DNA from: Alistipes sp.
GTDB lineage: Bacteria > Bacteroidota > Bacteroidia > Bacteroidales > Rikenellaceae
DNA: 64,000 nt
Reading direction: 5' to 3'
Assembly: GCA_017938765.1 (NCBI GenBank)
Contig: JAGBAX010000028.1
Location: 124,001 to 188,000, forward strand
The notes under the pieces: generated by a model
Seen by the model: the letters and a program-made list of their open reading frames with translations, nothing else
Database searches by the model: none
What the model was told of the DNA's origin: nothing
Translations under genes and position numbers: made by a program
Shown here: positions 19,201 to 28,183 of the stretch, one piece after another
Layout: each line of letters starts with the position of its first letter
Position numbering within the stretch: the stretch's first letter is position 1

Positions 19201-20831
19201 GTTGATAGACTATCCCTACGGTTGATTTTCAGTGCCTTAAGGTCTGCTTTCTCAACATCCACAACCGCGCTATAGGCAGGAATGCCATTATCAGCCTTCA
19301 TCATTGCCGCCTGTAGACGAGCCTTAAGGTTTCTATCCGCACTGCCGAGGTTTAGCGCAGTCATACCATCACCGTGTGAGGCGTCAAAGCTGATACCAGT
19401 GTAGTCATAGTCGTTAAAGTGTAGCGCGGAGATTTTTCCTACAGCATTAGCAGACACCTGCTGGCCAAAACTTGCATCTCCCTTAATGCTAAATGAGGCA
19501 CTCATCGGCGAAGATGAAGCAAGCAGTGGCGAGATGTTGAGTCTATCAGCCACCATCTCCGCCGTAACAGCGCGACCCTGCTCCTCAGTGCGCATACTAC
19601 ACTGAGCCGTCAGCACACCGCCACTCCTAAGCTGCGCCACTCCCGAAGCGTCAAACGAAGAGATAAGTCCCTTGAACTTACCCTTGAGGGTCAAGTGGTC
19701 CATCCGCTCAATATATGGGCGCACCTTCTCCGGCACATTAAGCCGAGCTATATTTTTCAGCAGTCGCACAAACTCTGGTGTAGAGACATCCACACGCTCT
19801 ACATCTACATTAAAGCGCGTACGAGCAACATCCACAAGCCCCCTTACAGTTGCTGCAGCCTTGATTTTTCCGCCATCCTCAAGGGTAAGGTTATCTATGC
19901 GCCCCCTGAAGTTAGCCACCGTGCCGTGCATAGAGGCATCAACATCCGTCACAGCCGTATCCCACTGCAAAAGCGCTGGGGCGAAGTAGCCCGCCATATC
20001 GCTACTCACATAGCTATCCCTAACCTCAATATCCATCTGCACATTGCGGATATAGTCCTTGTAGCTCTCCCATCCACTACCCTTAAGGGTCATTGTCGGG
20101 ATGTTTATCTGCGACTCCTTGGCAATCAGCGTCGCATCCTTGAGCGTTATAACACCCTTATCAACAGAGAACTCACCCGACATATCATCAAGCACAAATC
20201 CACTCTGCTCCCAGAAGTTTATACTGGTAACATTGCCACCCACAGCAGCTCCATCAACATAGAAGTTTTCTATATGGCCATCTATACCACCGATGTGCAT
20301 ATCGGAGTAGTCTACGCCAAATTCTGGGTTACGCTTTTCAAGGCGCATAAGCCTAAAATCCAGACTATCAGCATCTAATGAGCGTATAACCAAGCGGAAA
20401 GGAGACTTTTTCTGCTTGTTAGGATTTGTAAGTTTGTCGGTTATCTCCTTGACATTCATAGGGCCACGCTCGGTCTCGCGCAGATAGAAAACCACATTTT
20501 CTGCCCTACCAGAGTTTATCGTCAGCTGTTCCGACATAGTAGCCAAAGGGCCGAGCTGTGCCGTCACAGAGCGGGCATATAGCAGCGTATCGCCATCCAA
20601 ATCCTCTACATAGAGACCCCTAACCTTGATATGGTTGAGCATTCCCACAGTGATGTGGTCAATGCTAACAGTAGTACCCAACTTCTCAGACGCAAAGTCA
20701 GTAGCCCACCTCACAGCACGATTCTGCATACTCGGCATAGAGAGTAGCAGAGTGCCGACAACAGGCAATAGAATCAACAATAAAATCACTGTTGATACTA
20801 TCATTGTAAATATTTTTGTAACTTTGCGCAC
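16239..20831 (-). CDS. tamB: TamB-like translocation/assembly module protein (DUF490)
   Basis: 1530 residues, normal for Bacteroidetes TamB. GTG start at 20831 preceded by AAGGGA; an ATG at 20804 is the alternative. A single N-terminal membrane anchor (about 8-32), then NRAVRWATDFASEKLGTTVS typical of the AsmA/TamB N-terminus, then long repetitive beta-taco sequence spanning the periplasm. The last ~400 residues (about 1080-1480) form the DUF490 domain. It bridges inner and outer membrane and is implicated in outer membrane protein insertion and phospholipid transport. Divergent from tsaD. Confidence 0.9.
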   Translation of the reverse strand: MRKVTKIFTMIVSTVILLLILLPVVGTLLLSMPSMQNRAVRWATDFASEKLGTTVSIDHITVGMLNHIKVRGLYVEDLDGDTLLYARSVTAQLGPLATMSEQLTINSGRAENVVFYLRETERGPMNVKEITDKLTNPNKQKKSPFRLVIRSLDADSLDFRLMRLEKRNPEFGVDYSDMHIGGIDGHIENFYVDGAAVGGNVTSINFWEQSGFVLDDMSGEFSVDKGVITLKDATLIAKESQINIPTMTLKGSGWESYKDYIRNVQMDIEVRDSYVSSDMAGYFAPALLQWDTAVTDVDASMHGTVANFRGRIDNLTLEDGGKIKAAATVRGLVDVARTRFNVDVERVDVSTPEFVRLLKNIARLNVPEKVRPYIERMDHLTLKGKFKGLISSFDASGVAQLRSGGVLTAQCSMRTEEQGRAVTAEMVADRLNISPLLASSSPMSASFSIKGDASFGQQVSANAVGKISALHFNDYDYTGISFDASHGDGMTALNLGSADRNLKARLQAAMMKADNGIPAYSAVVDVEKADLKALKINRRDSLSTISASVSLEAYGADVESMNGRVDIADAVYNYNDKQVTSDFVEVVVDSSEDTRQIALTSDFVDALFESRCSYKDAVYYVSTLVARYLPQLYDESTLDKIESKEAVIKDDVALLSVTAKDISPLLGCFAEGVEVAPNSTIKVYMDPAANKFVMRGRSECVERYPYLVSNVEIDATNSGDSLVMNVGSSELWAGAMRLSDFSLHGGAKSNTLDLYGEFADTLHDVRGELSAKALISRRNGMRHLRLDILPSRIGKSDNFWRISSGGIEVDSSRIDVNDLRVYNAKEGQNLTVDGVASHSKTDSLHLYLKNFSLAPFAQFAQRMGYNIEGRTNGYVTVRSALKDTRIDANVDLDSVYVNSLAVPDLKLSSRWDFGRSRAKLSVTTADEGKEVARGYLFPSQARYYAQILLEELDVSLLDPLLQGVIKDTQGKARVDLTLTGQRRDASLNGEIVVKDMKTMLDYTKCTYSAPSARVEVKDNRFYLRNAPIYDSNKNSGLLSMDLSLDHLSNIEYSLSAQFKDMQVLKTTKRDNDMFYGQLFASGDVRVSGDKAGVKMDITATSSENSKFFMPLTDKSNITSADFVTFAKPSDVDTTNYLVRKKIMFERRRKQRSASGGGMDINMSLDVRENTEVQIVIDPTVGDIIKGTGNGLLNLRINPQADIFEMYGLYTIDQGSYLFTLQNIINKKFVIEKGSTIQWTGEPLDALLNIAAVYKIKTSLQPLLEGYMDTSMPARAVPVNCIINLTDRLTKPTVDFDVQVPSADASMQAVIANVLSTPERRSQQFLYLLLSNSFLSDSSTEASSLGVSSAAVTGFELLSNQLSNWLSSDNFNIVLRYRPKTDQMMSDEVDFGFSQGLMGDRLLIEVEGNYLGDKSQVVNASSSFTGEAYVTWLIDQAGTLRLKGFTHTIDRFDENQGLQETGLGIYFKEDFDNAKDLKNRLTNRFSRRRRKEAQQQAASSLGLREQDNEAMESMIDGFDAPPMEDNMDNFD

Positions 20832-20863
20832 GGAATATCCCTTAAGTTATATTTTATAACTTA

Positions 20864-20871
20864 CAAAGATA
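20864..20871 (-). promoter_or_regulatory. -7 box for tamB
   Basis: TATCTTTG on the minus strand, 32 nt before the GTG start of tamB. It fits TAnnTTTG; no clear -33 TTG. Confidence 0.55.
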
Positions 20872-20908
20872 GTACTATTTTTTGAAAAACTCGCAGATTT
20901 TTGCAAAA

Positions 20909-21937
20909 ATGGATGATATAATAATTTTAGGCATTGAGTCCTCTTGTGACGACACCTCGGCAGCTGTGCTGCACAACACAACACTGCTCTCAAGTGTAAT
21001 TGCCTCTCAGGCTGTGCATGAGAAGTATGGCGGCGTAATTCCTGAGCTCGCTTCACGCGCACATCAGCAGAATATCGTTCCCGTAGTGGACACAGCCCTT
21101 AAGGAGGCGGGGATAACCATTGACAAGGTGGATGCCATAGCCTTCACACGTGGTCCAGGTCTACTGGGCTCGCTGATGGTCGGTACATCGTTTGCCAAGG
21201 GACTCTCTATCTCCAATAACATTCCGATGGTTGAGGTAAACCACCTTCATGGACACATTTTGTCCCACTTTGTGGACCTACCTGACCGCGAACTTCCGCA
21301 CCCTGACTATCCGTTCCTCTGTCTGCTTGTCAGCGGCGGACACACTCAGATTGTAAAGGTTGATGCGCCAGATAAGATGGAGATTGTCGGCACAACGATA
21401 GACGATGCAGCTGGCGAGGCGCTTGATAAGTGTGCAAAGGTTATGGGACTACCTTACCCAGGTGGCCCAGTTATTGACCGACTGGCTAAGGAGGGCAACA
21501 AGGATGCCTTTAAGTTCGCCAAACCTCGCGTAGAGGGCTTTAACTACTCTTTCTCAGGCCTGAAGACATCGTTCCTCTACACCCTGCGCGACCAAGTGGT
21601 CATAGACCCAGATTTTATTGAGAAGAATAAGGCAGACCTCTGCGCATCACTACTCTACACCGTTGTAGATATCCTTGCCGACAAGCTCGTCAAAGCCTCT
21701 AAGCAGTTCGGCATCAAGGATATAGCCCTCGGCGGTGGCGTATCGGCAAACTCAGTCCTCCGCGCCCGCATAGAGGCAGAGGGTAAGCGTCACCACTGGC
21801 GTACATTTTTGCCAGAGCTGAAGTTTACCACAGACAACGCCGCAATGATTGCCGTTGCGGGCTACTACCGCTACCTGCGTGGCGAGCTGGCTACACTCGA
21901 CCTTGCCCCTATCGCCCGCTACGAGGAGATGGTGTAG
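20909..21937 (+). CDS. tsaD: tRNA N6-adenosine threonylcarbamoyltransferase
   Basis: 342 residues from ATG 20909; an in-frame TTG at 20882 is disregarded because TsaD proteins begin close to the ILGIESSCDDTSAA motif. Metal-binding VNHLHGH, the SGGHTQIV loop, DDAAGEALDKCAK and the C-terminal GGGVSANSVLR motif are all present. TsaD transfers threonylcarbamoyl from TC-AMP to A37 of ANN-decoding tRNAs, in complex with TsaB and TsaE (not in this window). The gene is convergent with korB. Confidence 0.97.
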   Translation: MDDIIILGIESSCDDTSAAVLHNTTLLSSVIASQAVHEKYGGVIPELASRAHQQNIVPVVDTALKEAGITIDKVDAIAFTRGPGLLGSLMVGTSFAKGLSISNNIPMVEVNHLHGHILSHFVDLPDRELPHPDYPFLCLLVSGGHTQIVKVDAPDKMEIVGTTIDDAAGEALDKCAKVMGLPYPGGPVIDRLAKEGNKDAFKFAKPRVEGFNYSFSGLKTSFLYTLRDQVVIDPDFIEKNKADLCASLLYTVVDILADKLVKASKQFGIKDIALGGGVSANSVLRARIEAEGKRHHWRTFLPELKFTTDNAAMIAVAGYYRYLRGELATLDLAPIARYEEMV

Positions 21938-21938
21938 A

Positions 21939-22092
21939 TTAGCCGTTAGCTATTAGCTATTGGCTATTGGCCATTGGCTAATTAGGGAAATTAATGAGAT
22001 TAAGGAGTTTAAGGATATTTTACTTCCCTAAACTCCTTAAATTTTTGTTCTGCGTAGCCAGCTAATGGCTAATGGCTAACAGCCAATAGCTA
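21939..22092. repeat. inverted heptad arrays flanking a convergent terminator
   Basis: About six 7-bp units (TTAGCCG, TTAGCTA, TTGGCTA...) at 21939-21985 face complementary units at 22055-22092. Between them 22001-22011 and 22029-22039 form a perfect 11-bp stem followed by ATTTTTG, which looks like the terminator for tsaD and, in reverse, korB. The last heptad overlaps the korB stop codon. Confidence 0.75.
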
Positions 22093-23115
22093 TAAAACAA
22101 AGGTTTCGCCAGAATTTAGCAAATCATCCACACACTGAATCTTAGAGGCTGCCTTAACACTCTCAACCTGCGCCTCAACCTCGGTATCGTAGCAAGGGGC
22201 ATCTACAGAGCGGATTACGCCTAACGCCACTGGGTACTCTGGATACTTCATTGCGGCGAGCATAGAGTGCAGAGTTGTATCCTCGCAGTGCGCATCGTGT
22301 GTAAGAATGTGGTCAAGGGTATATCCATCCTCGCCGACAGTTACAACCTTAAGTTTCAGACCCTCAAGGACAAGACCTCGGTTTTTATCCTTACCAAAGA
22401 GCATCTTCTCGCCATGGCGCAGGGTTATGGTATTCTCCGCGCGAGTAGCCTTATCGGCAGCAAACGATGCGTGGGTCTTATTATTGAAAATCATACAGTT
22501 TACAAGCGCCTCCACGACAGATGTTCCGCGATGCTTGGCAGCCTCAACAAGAAGCTCCTTGGTAAGCATAACCTCTGCATCTACAGTACGGGCAAAGAAT
22601 GTTCCCTTTGCGCCAATAGCCAGCTCGCCAGGGTTAAACGGATGCTCAACAGTGCCATAGGGCGAGGTCTTTGTCACTGTGCCGAGCTTTGTAGTTGGCG
22701 AGTACTGACCCTTTGTAAGTCCGTAAATCTCGTTGTTGAAGAGGATGATATTTAGGTCCACATTTCTACGCAGGGCGTGGATAAAGTGGTTTCCACCAAT
22801 AGCAAGACTGTCGCCATCGCCCGTACATACCCAAACAGAGAGGTCTGGGTTTGCAACTTTCACTCCTGTAGCCACCGCCGCAGCGCGACCGTGAATAGTA
22901 TGGAAGCCGAAGGTCTTCATATAGTAGATAAAGCGAGACGAGCAGCCGATACCTGAGATAAATACAAACTTCTCGTGTGGCTTGTCAAGCGCATCCGCAA
23001 CCTCTGGCAGTGCGCGCTGCACAGCATTGAGCACAGCGTGGTCGCCACAACCAGCGCACCATTTTACCTGCTGGTCGGACTTAAAACTCTCTGGTGTATA
23101 TTTATATTCTGCCAT
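22090..23115 (-). CDS. korB: 2-oxoacid:ferredoxin oxidoreductase, beta subunit
   Basis: 341 residues. The N-terminal WCAGCGDH motif provides cysteines for the iron-sulfur cluster; GDGDSLAIGGNHFIHALRR plus NNEIYGLTKGQYSPTT is the thiamine diphosphate binding region of KorB-type subunits. With KorA it oxidatively decarboxylates 2-oxoglutarate (or a related 2-oxoacid) to the acyl-CoA, reducing ferredoxin; in anaerobes it can run reductively. It begins 2 bp after korA. Confidence 0.93.
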   Translation of the reverse strand: MAEYKYTPESFKSDQQVKWCAGCGDHAVLNAVQRALPEVADALDKPHEKFVFISGIGCSSRFIYYMKTFGFHTIHGRAAAVATGVKVANPDLSVWVCTGDGDSLAIGGNHFIHALRRNVDLNIILFNNEIYGLTKGQYSPTTKLGTVTKTSPYGTVEHPFNPGELAIGAKGTFFARTVDAEVMLTKELLVEAAKHRGTSVVEALVNCMIFNNKTHASFAADKATRAENTITLRHGEKMLFGKDKNRGLVLEGLKLKVVTVGEDGYTLDHILTHDAHCEDTTLHSMLAAMKYPEYPVALGVIRSVDAPCYDTEVEAQVESVKAASKIQCVDDLLNSGETFVL

Positions 23116-23117
23116 AA

Positions 23118-24956
23118 TTAACTCAATTTTTCATTAAACACACTCACTAACTCCGCCACTGTAAATGGCTGACCCTCAATTTTATTGCAACGCTCAAAGG
23201 TAAACTGCGGGAACTGGCTCTGAAGGTACGATGCCGCCTGACCAGCATTAAGTTCGCAGACAACAATACGCTTAAAACCTGCAAAAATCTCTGCAAGGTT
23301 TATTGGCAGTGGGTTGAGGTAGTTCAGATGGCAGTGGCTCACGCTCTTACCCTGTTGGCGCATCGCTGCAACAGCCGAAGCGAGGTGTCCGCGAGTGCCA
23401 CCCCAACCTACAACAAGCAGCTCTCCGCTCTTATCTCCCTCTACGGTCTGCGCTGGAACATCCGCCACAACAGCAGCGACCTTCGCAGCTCGCGTAGCCA
23501 CCATAGTGGCGTGGTTTGCAGGGTCGTAAGAGATATTTCCCGTAGTTGCATTCTTCTCAAGGCCTCCTATACGATGCTCAAGCGATGCAGTACCTGGAAA
23601 TGCCCAACTGCGAACAAAACGACTATCGCGCTTATATGGCATAAAGTCACCCTCGCCTGCCACAGCAATAGGAGGGTTAATCGCTGGCATATCAGCCATT
23701 TGCGGTATCGCCCACGCCTCAGAAGAGTTGGCGATAAATCCGTCAGTAAGAAGTACTACTGGCGTCATATGCTCCATAGCGATTTTAGAGGCTACAAAGG
23801 CGTAGTGGAAGCAGTCGCTTGGCGATGAAGCGGCGATAACTGGCACTGGACACTCGCCATTTCTACCATAGAGAGCCTGCAGCAGGTCGCTCTGCTCGGT
23901 CTTTGTCGGCAGACCCGTAGATGGGCCTCCGCGCTGCACATCAACAACAACAAGCGGCAGCTCCGCCATAACGGCCAGACCAAGCGCCTCGCTCTTAAGC
24001 GACAGACCAGGGCCCGAAGTTGTCGTTACGGCAAAATTACCCGCATAGGCAGCACCCACAGCTGTACAGATACCTGCAATCTCATCCTCCGCCTGTACGG
24101 TCTTAACTCCCAACGACTTATGCTTTGCAAGCTCCTCAAGGATAACCGTTGCAGGAGTAATAGGATATGAGCCACAGAAGAGCGGACGACCACTCTTCTC
24201 AGAGGCTGCAATAAATCCCCACGCCGTTGCCACATTGCCATTAATGGTGCGATACTTACCCTTTGGTAGTCCCTGAGGCTCAACAGCATAGGCACTATGC
24301 GAGAGGTGGTTGTTTGCCGCGTAGTTATATCCCGCCTCAATAACATGGTTATTCGCAACGGCCACATCTGGACTCTTCTTACCGAACTTGGCGTTGATAT
24401 AGTCGTGTGCGTGAGTTGTACTTCGGTTGGTTATGTAGAGGCAAATACCGAGTGCAAACATATTCTTACACTTGGTCTTTGACTTATTATCAAGTTCGCT
24501 ATCAACAAGCGCCTCGCGAGTCATCGTTGTTATGCGAGCGACAATCACATTACGGCCATCAAGATTTAACTCCGATATAGGGTCATCTGTCGTAAAGTTC
24601 GCTTTTGCAATATTCTCGGCAGTCAGCGAATCGCCATCAACAATAATCGTTGCATCTGGCTTCAAGAATGCTGCATTTGCCTTTAGCGCGGCTGGATTCA
24701 TAGCCACAAGCAGGTCACACTTGTCGCCTGGATTGTTAATCGTTTGTGAGCCGAAGTGCACCTGAAAGCCAGACACACCCGCTACTGTTCCCTGCGGAGC
24801 GCGAATCTCGGCAGGATAGTCCGGAAAAGTTGAAATCGCATTTCCAGAGAGAGCCAACGTCTCCGAGAATAGCGTTCCTGTAAGCTGCATACCGTCGCCC
24901 GAATCGCCCGAAAAGCGAATCACGACATCCTTAAGCAGTGAGCTCTGTTGTTTCAT
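23118..24956 (-). CDS. korA: 2-oxoacid:ferredoxin oxidoreductase, fused gamma-alpha subunit
   Basis: 612 residues. Residues about 1-190 are the gamma domain (IRFSGDSGDGMQLTG, FPDYPAEIRAPQG); residues about 210-600 are the alpha chain with SYPITPATVILEELA, QAEDEIAGICTAVGAAYAG and TTTSGPGLSLKSEALGLA. The fused layout is the common bacterial 2-oxoglutarate:ferredoxin oxidoreductase form. The product feeds anaerobic central metabolism. Preceded 24 bp upstream by a TonB-like gene with which it is probably cotranscribed, an unusual pairing. Confidence 0.93.
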   Translation of the reverse strand: MKQQSSLLKDVVIRFSGDSGDGMQLTGTLFSETLALSGNAISTFPDYPAEIRAPQGTVAGVSGFQVHFGSQTINNPGDKCDLLVAMNPAALKANAAFLKPDATIIVDGDSLTAENIAKANFTTDDPISELNLDGRNVIVARITTMTREALVDSELDNKSKTKCKNMFALGICLYITNRSTTHAHDYINAKFGKKSPDVAVANNHVIEAGYNYAANNHLSHSAYAVEPQGLPKGKYRTINGNVATAWGFIAASEKSGRPLFCGSYPITPATVILEELAKHKSLGVKTVQAEDEIAGICTAVGAAYAGNFAVTTTSGPGLSLKSEALGLAVMAELPLVVVDVQRGGPSTGLPTKTEQSDLLQALYGRNGECPVPVIAASSPSDCFHYAFVASKIAMEHMTPVVLLTDGFIANSSEAWAIPQMADMPAINPPIAVAGEGDFMPYKRDSRFVRSWAFPGTASLEHRIGGLEKNATTGNISYDPANHATMVATRAAKVAAVVADVPAQTVEGDKSGELLVVGWGGTRGHLASAVAAMRQQGKSVSHCHLNYLNPLPINLAEIFAGFKRIVVCELNAGQAASYLQSQFPQFTFERCNKIEGQPFTVAELVSVFNEKLS

Positions 24957-24980
24957 TTTATTGGTAATTAATAGTTAATT

Positions 24981-25817
24981 CTACTGCGGTATAAAGATAT
25001 AAGTTATCGTTCCCTCCTGCTTTGCAGGGGCAGAGTTGTTGTGGTCAAAGCGAGAGCCCTTAGCAGCCGAGACTGCCGTATTACGCATACACTCATCTCC
25101 TCCCGATTCAACATAGGCATAAAGCACCTTGCCCGCACGGTCAATAGCCACCTTAACGACCACCTCGCCACCGCCCTCACAGCGGTATGCAGGCTTTATA
25201 AGCTTACGCGAGTAGCGCACAGGGTTATCAAACGAGAAGCTCACTGTAACGCTTCCCTTGACCTTTTTGTCGCTCTTATTTCCGCTGCTATCCTCCACGC
25301 TCTCATCCTCTTGACGCTCGCCCGCACGACGCGCATCGCTAAGCCCCCTCTCATACGCCTCACGATTTGCCCTCATACGCTGCTCTACAGCCTGAGCATC
25401 CTCATTGAGCGACGAGGTATTGGTGCCTCGGTCGTCAGCAAGGTTCTCATTGAGCGCATTTTCATTTGAGGATGTATTGCGAATCTTGCTCCAATCTATA
25501 TTTTGATTTGCGCGACGCACCTCCTCGGCAAGCCTATCTCGCTCCTGCTCAAGGGCGGCAAGCTCCTGAAGGTCAATAAACATACCCTGCTGCGTGACTT
25601 TACGACCGATAACAATCTTGGAGGCGAAAAAACCGATACCAATCAGCAGATAGAGAATAATCATCACACATAGACCAATGCGGTGGTCGTACGCCCAACT
25701 ACCGATATCCTCGCTACGATTGTCAAATGGCAATCTTAGACGAGGACGACGAGGGGGTCTCGGCGCATCCTCCGATGTTCTATTTGTCGCTTTTTTACTA
25801 TCTTGATTCTGACTCAT
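24981..25817 (-). CDS. TonB-like C-terminal domain membrane protein
   Basis: 278 residues from ATG 25817; the GTG at 25841 lies upstream of the predicted transcription start. The N-terminus is cytoplasmic and Pro/Arg-rich, one membrane helix at about 48-71, then a coiled-coil-like stretch (LAALEQERDRLAEEVRRA) and a charged spacer. The C-terminus carries a TonB-like domain (IKPAYRCEGGGEVVVKVAID to GTITYIFIPQ). It probably transduces energy to an outer membrane receptor, but the long cytoplasmic N-terminus and the company of korAB leave that uncertain. Confidence 0.75.
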   Translation of the reverse strand: MSQNQDSKKATNRTSEDAPRPPRRPRLRLPFDNRSEDIGSWAYDHRIGLCVMIILYLLIGIGFFASKIVIGRKVTQQGMFIDLQELAALEQERDRLAEEVRRANQNIDWSKIRNTSSNENALNENLADDRGTNTSSLNEDAQAVEQRMRANREAYERGLSDARRAGERQEDESVEDSSGNKSDKKVKGSVTVSFSFDNPVRYSRKLIKPAYRCEGGGEVVVKVAIDRAGKVLYAYVESGGDECMRNTAVSAAKGSRFDHNNSAPAKQEGTITYIFIPQ

Positions 25818-25843
25818 TAACTCAATACTTAGTTTTGTCACTA

Positions 25844-25851
25844 CAAATGTA
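25844..25851 (-). promoter_or_regulatory. -7 box for the TonB-like/korAB unit
   Basis: TACATTTG on the minus strand; predicted start of transcription near 25837, which supports the ATG at 25817. It is back to back with the lpxC promoter, 21 bp away. Confidence 0.55.
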
Positions 25852-25872
25852 GTAGAATTTCCGAAAAATTAC

Positions 25873-25880
25873 TATATTTG
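25873..25880 (+). promoter_or_regulatory. -7 box for lpxC/fabZ-lpxA
   Basis: TATATTTG fits TAnnTTTG, 29 nt before the lpxC ATG. No TTG at -33. Confidence 0.55.
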
Positions 25881-25909
25881 TCCCGATAAATATTTTTATA
25901 ACAAGAAAT

Positions 25910-27310
25910 ATGACAACAACATCATCCACAAAACAGCAGACGCTCGCCGCTCCACTTACCTTTTCAGGCAAGGGTCTGCATACGGGCGTACAGGTCACTA
26001 TGACTGTAAACCCTGCACCAAAGGATCACGGCATTGTTTTCCGTCGTGTAGACCTTGAGGGTCAGCCTACAATCCCTGCACTTTGCGAATATGTTACAGA
26101 TACCTCTCGCGGAACAACTATTGAGATTGACGGCGTAAGAATCAGCACCATTGAGCATATTATGTCCGCACTCTGGACTATGGGTTGCGACAACGCTCTG
26201 ATAGATATTGACAACACCGAAACCCCTATTATGGATGGCTCTGCAAAGGCCTATGCCGAGGGTATTTCGCGCGTTGGCCTTGTTGAGCAGGATGCTGAGC
26301 GTAGATACTACGAGGTTCGCGAGAAGCAGGTATACACCATTCCAGAGAAGGGTGTGGCTATTGTCCTCTATCCTGACGAGGAGTTCTCTGTCTCTGTTCA
26401 CGTAGACTATAACTCTAAGATAGTCGGCAACCAGTACGCAGTACTTGTTCCAGAGGATGACTACGCATCAAAGATTGCACCTTGCCGCACATTTGTCTTC
26501 CTTCACGAGCTGGAGCCACTCTTTAAGATGAACCTTATCAAGGGTGGAGACCTTGACAATGCTATTGTAGTTGTTGAGAATCCAGTCTCAGACGAGCAGT
26601 TAGAGCATTTGAAGAACATCTTTGGCAAGAAGGATATCCGCGTGACTGGTGGATACCTCAACAACCTTGAGCTACGCGCAAACAACGAGCTTGCTCGCCA
26701 TAAGCTCCTTGACCTTCTTGGCGACTTTGCTCTACTTGGCATCAGAATTAAGGGTCGTGTATGGGCGACTCGTCCAGGTCACTTTGCAAATACTGAGTTT
26801 ATGAAGCAGATTCGCGCGACTATCCGCCGCGAGGGTGTTAAACCACGCTTCAAGTACAATCCACGCACAACACCCGTGTATGAGGTCAACCAGATTCGCG
26901 AAATGTTGCCACACCGCTACCCATTCCTACTTATTGACCGCATCTTCCACATTGATGGCACCTCTATCGCTGGCATTAAGAACATTACTACCAACGAGCC
27001 ATTCTTCCAGGGACACTTCCCAGAGGAGCCTATAATGCCAGGTGTGCTGATTGTTGAGGCTATGGCGCAGTGTGGTGGATTACTCGTCCTGAGCCAAGTG
27101 GAGGATAAAGGCAACTACTCTACATACTTCCTGCGCATAGACAATGTCCGCTTCAAGCACAAGGTTACTCCAGGTGACACGCTACAGATTGAGTGCGAGC
27201 TCGCCTCACCAGTGCGTCGCGGTATTGCCACAATGGTCTGCAAGGCCTTTGTTGCAGGAACTCTTGTTTGCGAGGCAGAGTTGATGGCTCAAATTGTTAA
27301 GAACAAATAA
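25910..27310 (+). CDS. lpxC/fabZ: bifunctional UDP-3-O-acyl-GlcNAc deacetylase / 3-hydroxyacyl-ACP dehydratase
   Basis: 466 residues, a fusion typical of Bacteroidetes. Residues about 1-300 are LpxC ([25 protein letters not shown] with a zinc histidine, [22 protein letters not shown]), which commits lipid A synthesis by deacetylation. Residues about 320-466 are FabZ ([35 protein letters not shown]), which dehydrates 3-hydroxyacyl-ACP. The fusion balances lipid A and phospholipid acyl supply. lpxA follows after 24 bp. Confidence 0.97.
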   Translation: MTTTSSTKQQTLAAPLTFSGKGLHTGVQVTMTVNPAPKDHGIVFRRVDLEGQPTIPALCEYVTDTSRGTTIEIDGVRISTIEHIMSALWTMGCDNALIDIDNTETPIMDGSAKAYAEGISRVGLVEQDAERRYYEVREKQVYTIPEKGVAIVLYPDEEFSVSVHVDYNSKIVGNQYAVLVPEDDYASKIAPCRTFVFLHELEPLFKMNLIKGGDLDNAIVVVENPVSDEQLEHLKNIFGKKDIRVTGGYLNNLELRANNELARHKLLDLLGDFALLGIRIKGRVWATRPGHFANTEFMKQIRATIRREGVKPRFKYNPRTTPVYEVNQIREMLPHRYPFLLIDRIFHIDGTSIAGIKNITTNEPFFQGHFPEEPIMPGVLIVEAMAQCGGLLVLSQVEDKGNYSTYFLRIDNVRFKHKVTPGDTLQIECELASPVRRGIATMVCKAFVAGTLVCEAELMAQIVKNK

Positions 27311-27334
27311 TAACTACTAAAAGATAACCAAACT

Positions 27335-28117
27335 ATGATTAGCCCACTGGCTTATGTGCACCCAGATGCACAAATTGGAAATAATGTTACCGTAGAGCCA
27401 TTTGCATATATCGCTGGCGACGTTGTTATTGGTGACGACTGCTGGATTGGTCCGGGCGCAGTTATCCACGACGGCGCTCGCATCGGCAAGCGTTGTAAGA
27501 TTCACACCGCAGCATCTATCTCTTGTCTTCCTCAGGACCTTAAGTTTCGCGGCGAGAAGACTACAGCCGAGATTGGCGACGACAATGATATTCGCGAGTA
27601 TGTAACTATCAGTCGCGGCACTGCTTCACGCGGAAAGACCGTTATTGGCAATGGCAACCTATTTATGGCATATGTTCACGTGGCTCACGACGATGTTATC
27701 GGCAGCCACTGCGTTGTAGCAAACCGTTGCTCTTTTGCTGGCGAGGTAGAGGTTGGCGACTGGGTAGTTATCGGCGGCCACTGCGCAATCCACCAGTGGG
27801 TTAAGATTGGCGACCATGTGATGCTTCAGGGCGGAACCCTGCTTACAAAGGATGTCCCTCCATTTATCACTGTCAGAAGCGACACCTCATCTTATGCAGG
27901 CCTTAACCGTATCGGTCTTCAGCGTCGTGGATTTACTGACGAGCAGCTTGACAACCTTACAAAGAGCTGTCGCATACTGTTCCAGAGCGGACTGAACTAC
28001 CTCAACGCCTGCAACGAGGCTGAGGCTCAACTTCCTCAATCTCCAGAGCGCGATGCACTTATTAACTTTATCCGCAGCTCTGAGCGTGGCGTAATTAAGC
28101 CATACAACTCAAAGTAG
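27335..28117 (+). CDS. lpxA: acyl-ACP--UDP-N-acetylglucosamine O-acyltransferase
   Basis: 260 residues, the normal LpxA length. Left-handed beta-helix hexapeptide repeats occupy about 1-190 (SPLAYVHPDAQIGNNVTVEP, then VHVAHDDVIGSHCVVANRC with the catalytic-type histidine); the C-terminal helical region has GLNRIGLQRRGF. It performs the first acylation of UDP-GlcNAc for lipid A. Cotranscribed with the lpxC/fabZ fusion, whose product acts next. Confidence 0.96.
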   Translation: MISPLAYVHPDAQIGNNVTVEPFAYIAGDVVIGDDCWIGPGAVIHDGARIGKRCKIHTAASISCLPQDLKFRGEKTTAEIGDDNDIREYVTISRGTASRGKTVIGNGNLFMAYVHVAHDDVIGSHCVVANRCSFAGEVEVGDWVVIGGHCAIHQWVKIGDHVMLQGGTLLTKDVPPFITVRSDTSSYAGLNRIGLQRRGFTDEQLDNLTKSCRILFQSGLNYLNACNEAEAQLPQSPERDALINFIRSSERGVIKPYNSK

Positions 28118-28134
28118 TATACAAAAACGGCTTT

Positions 28135-28166
28135 AAGGGACTGTCTAACCAAGTTAGCAGTCCCTT
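28135..28166 (+). terminator. terminator after lpxA
   Basis: A 9-bp stem AAGGGACTG/CAGTCCCTT around a loop that itself can pair (CTAAC/GTTAG), followed by TT. It lies 17 bp after the lpxA stop. Confidence 0.7.
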
Positions 28167-28183
28167 TTGCAAATTATAGTGAT

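Noticed and set aside
19695-20378. 227-residue frame opposite tamB
   Set aside because: It is antisense to a well-supported gene, and its composition (His/Ile-rich) fits a reverse-strand shadow.
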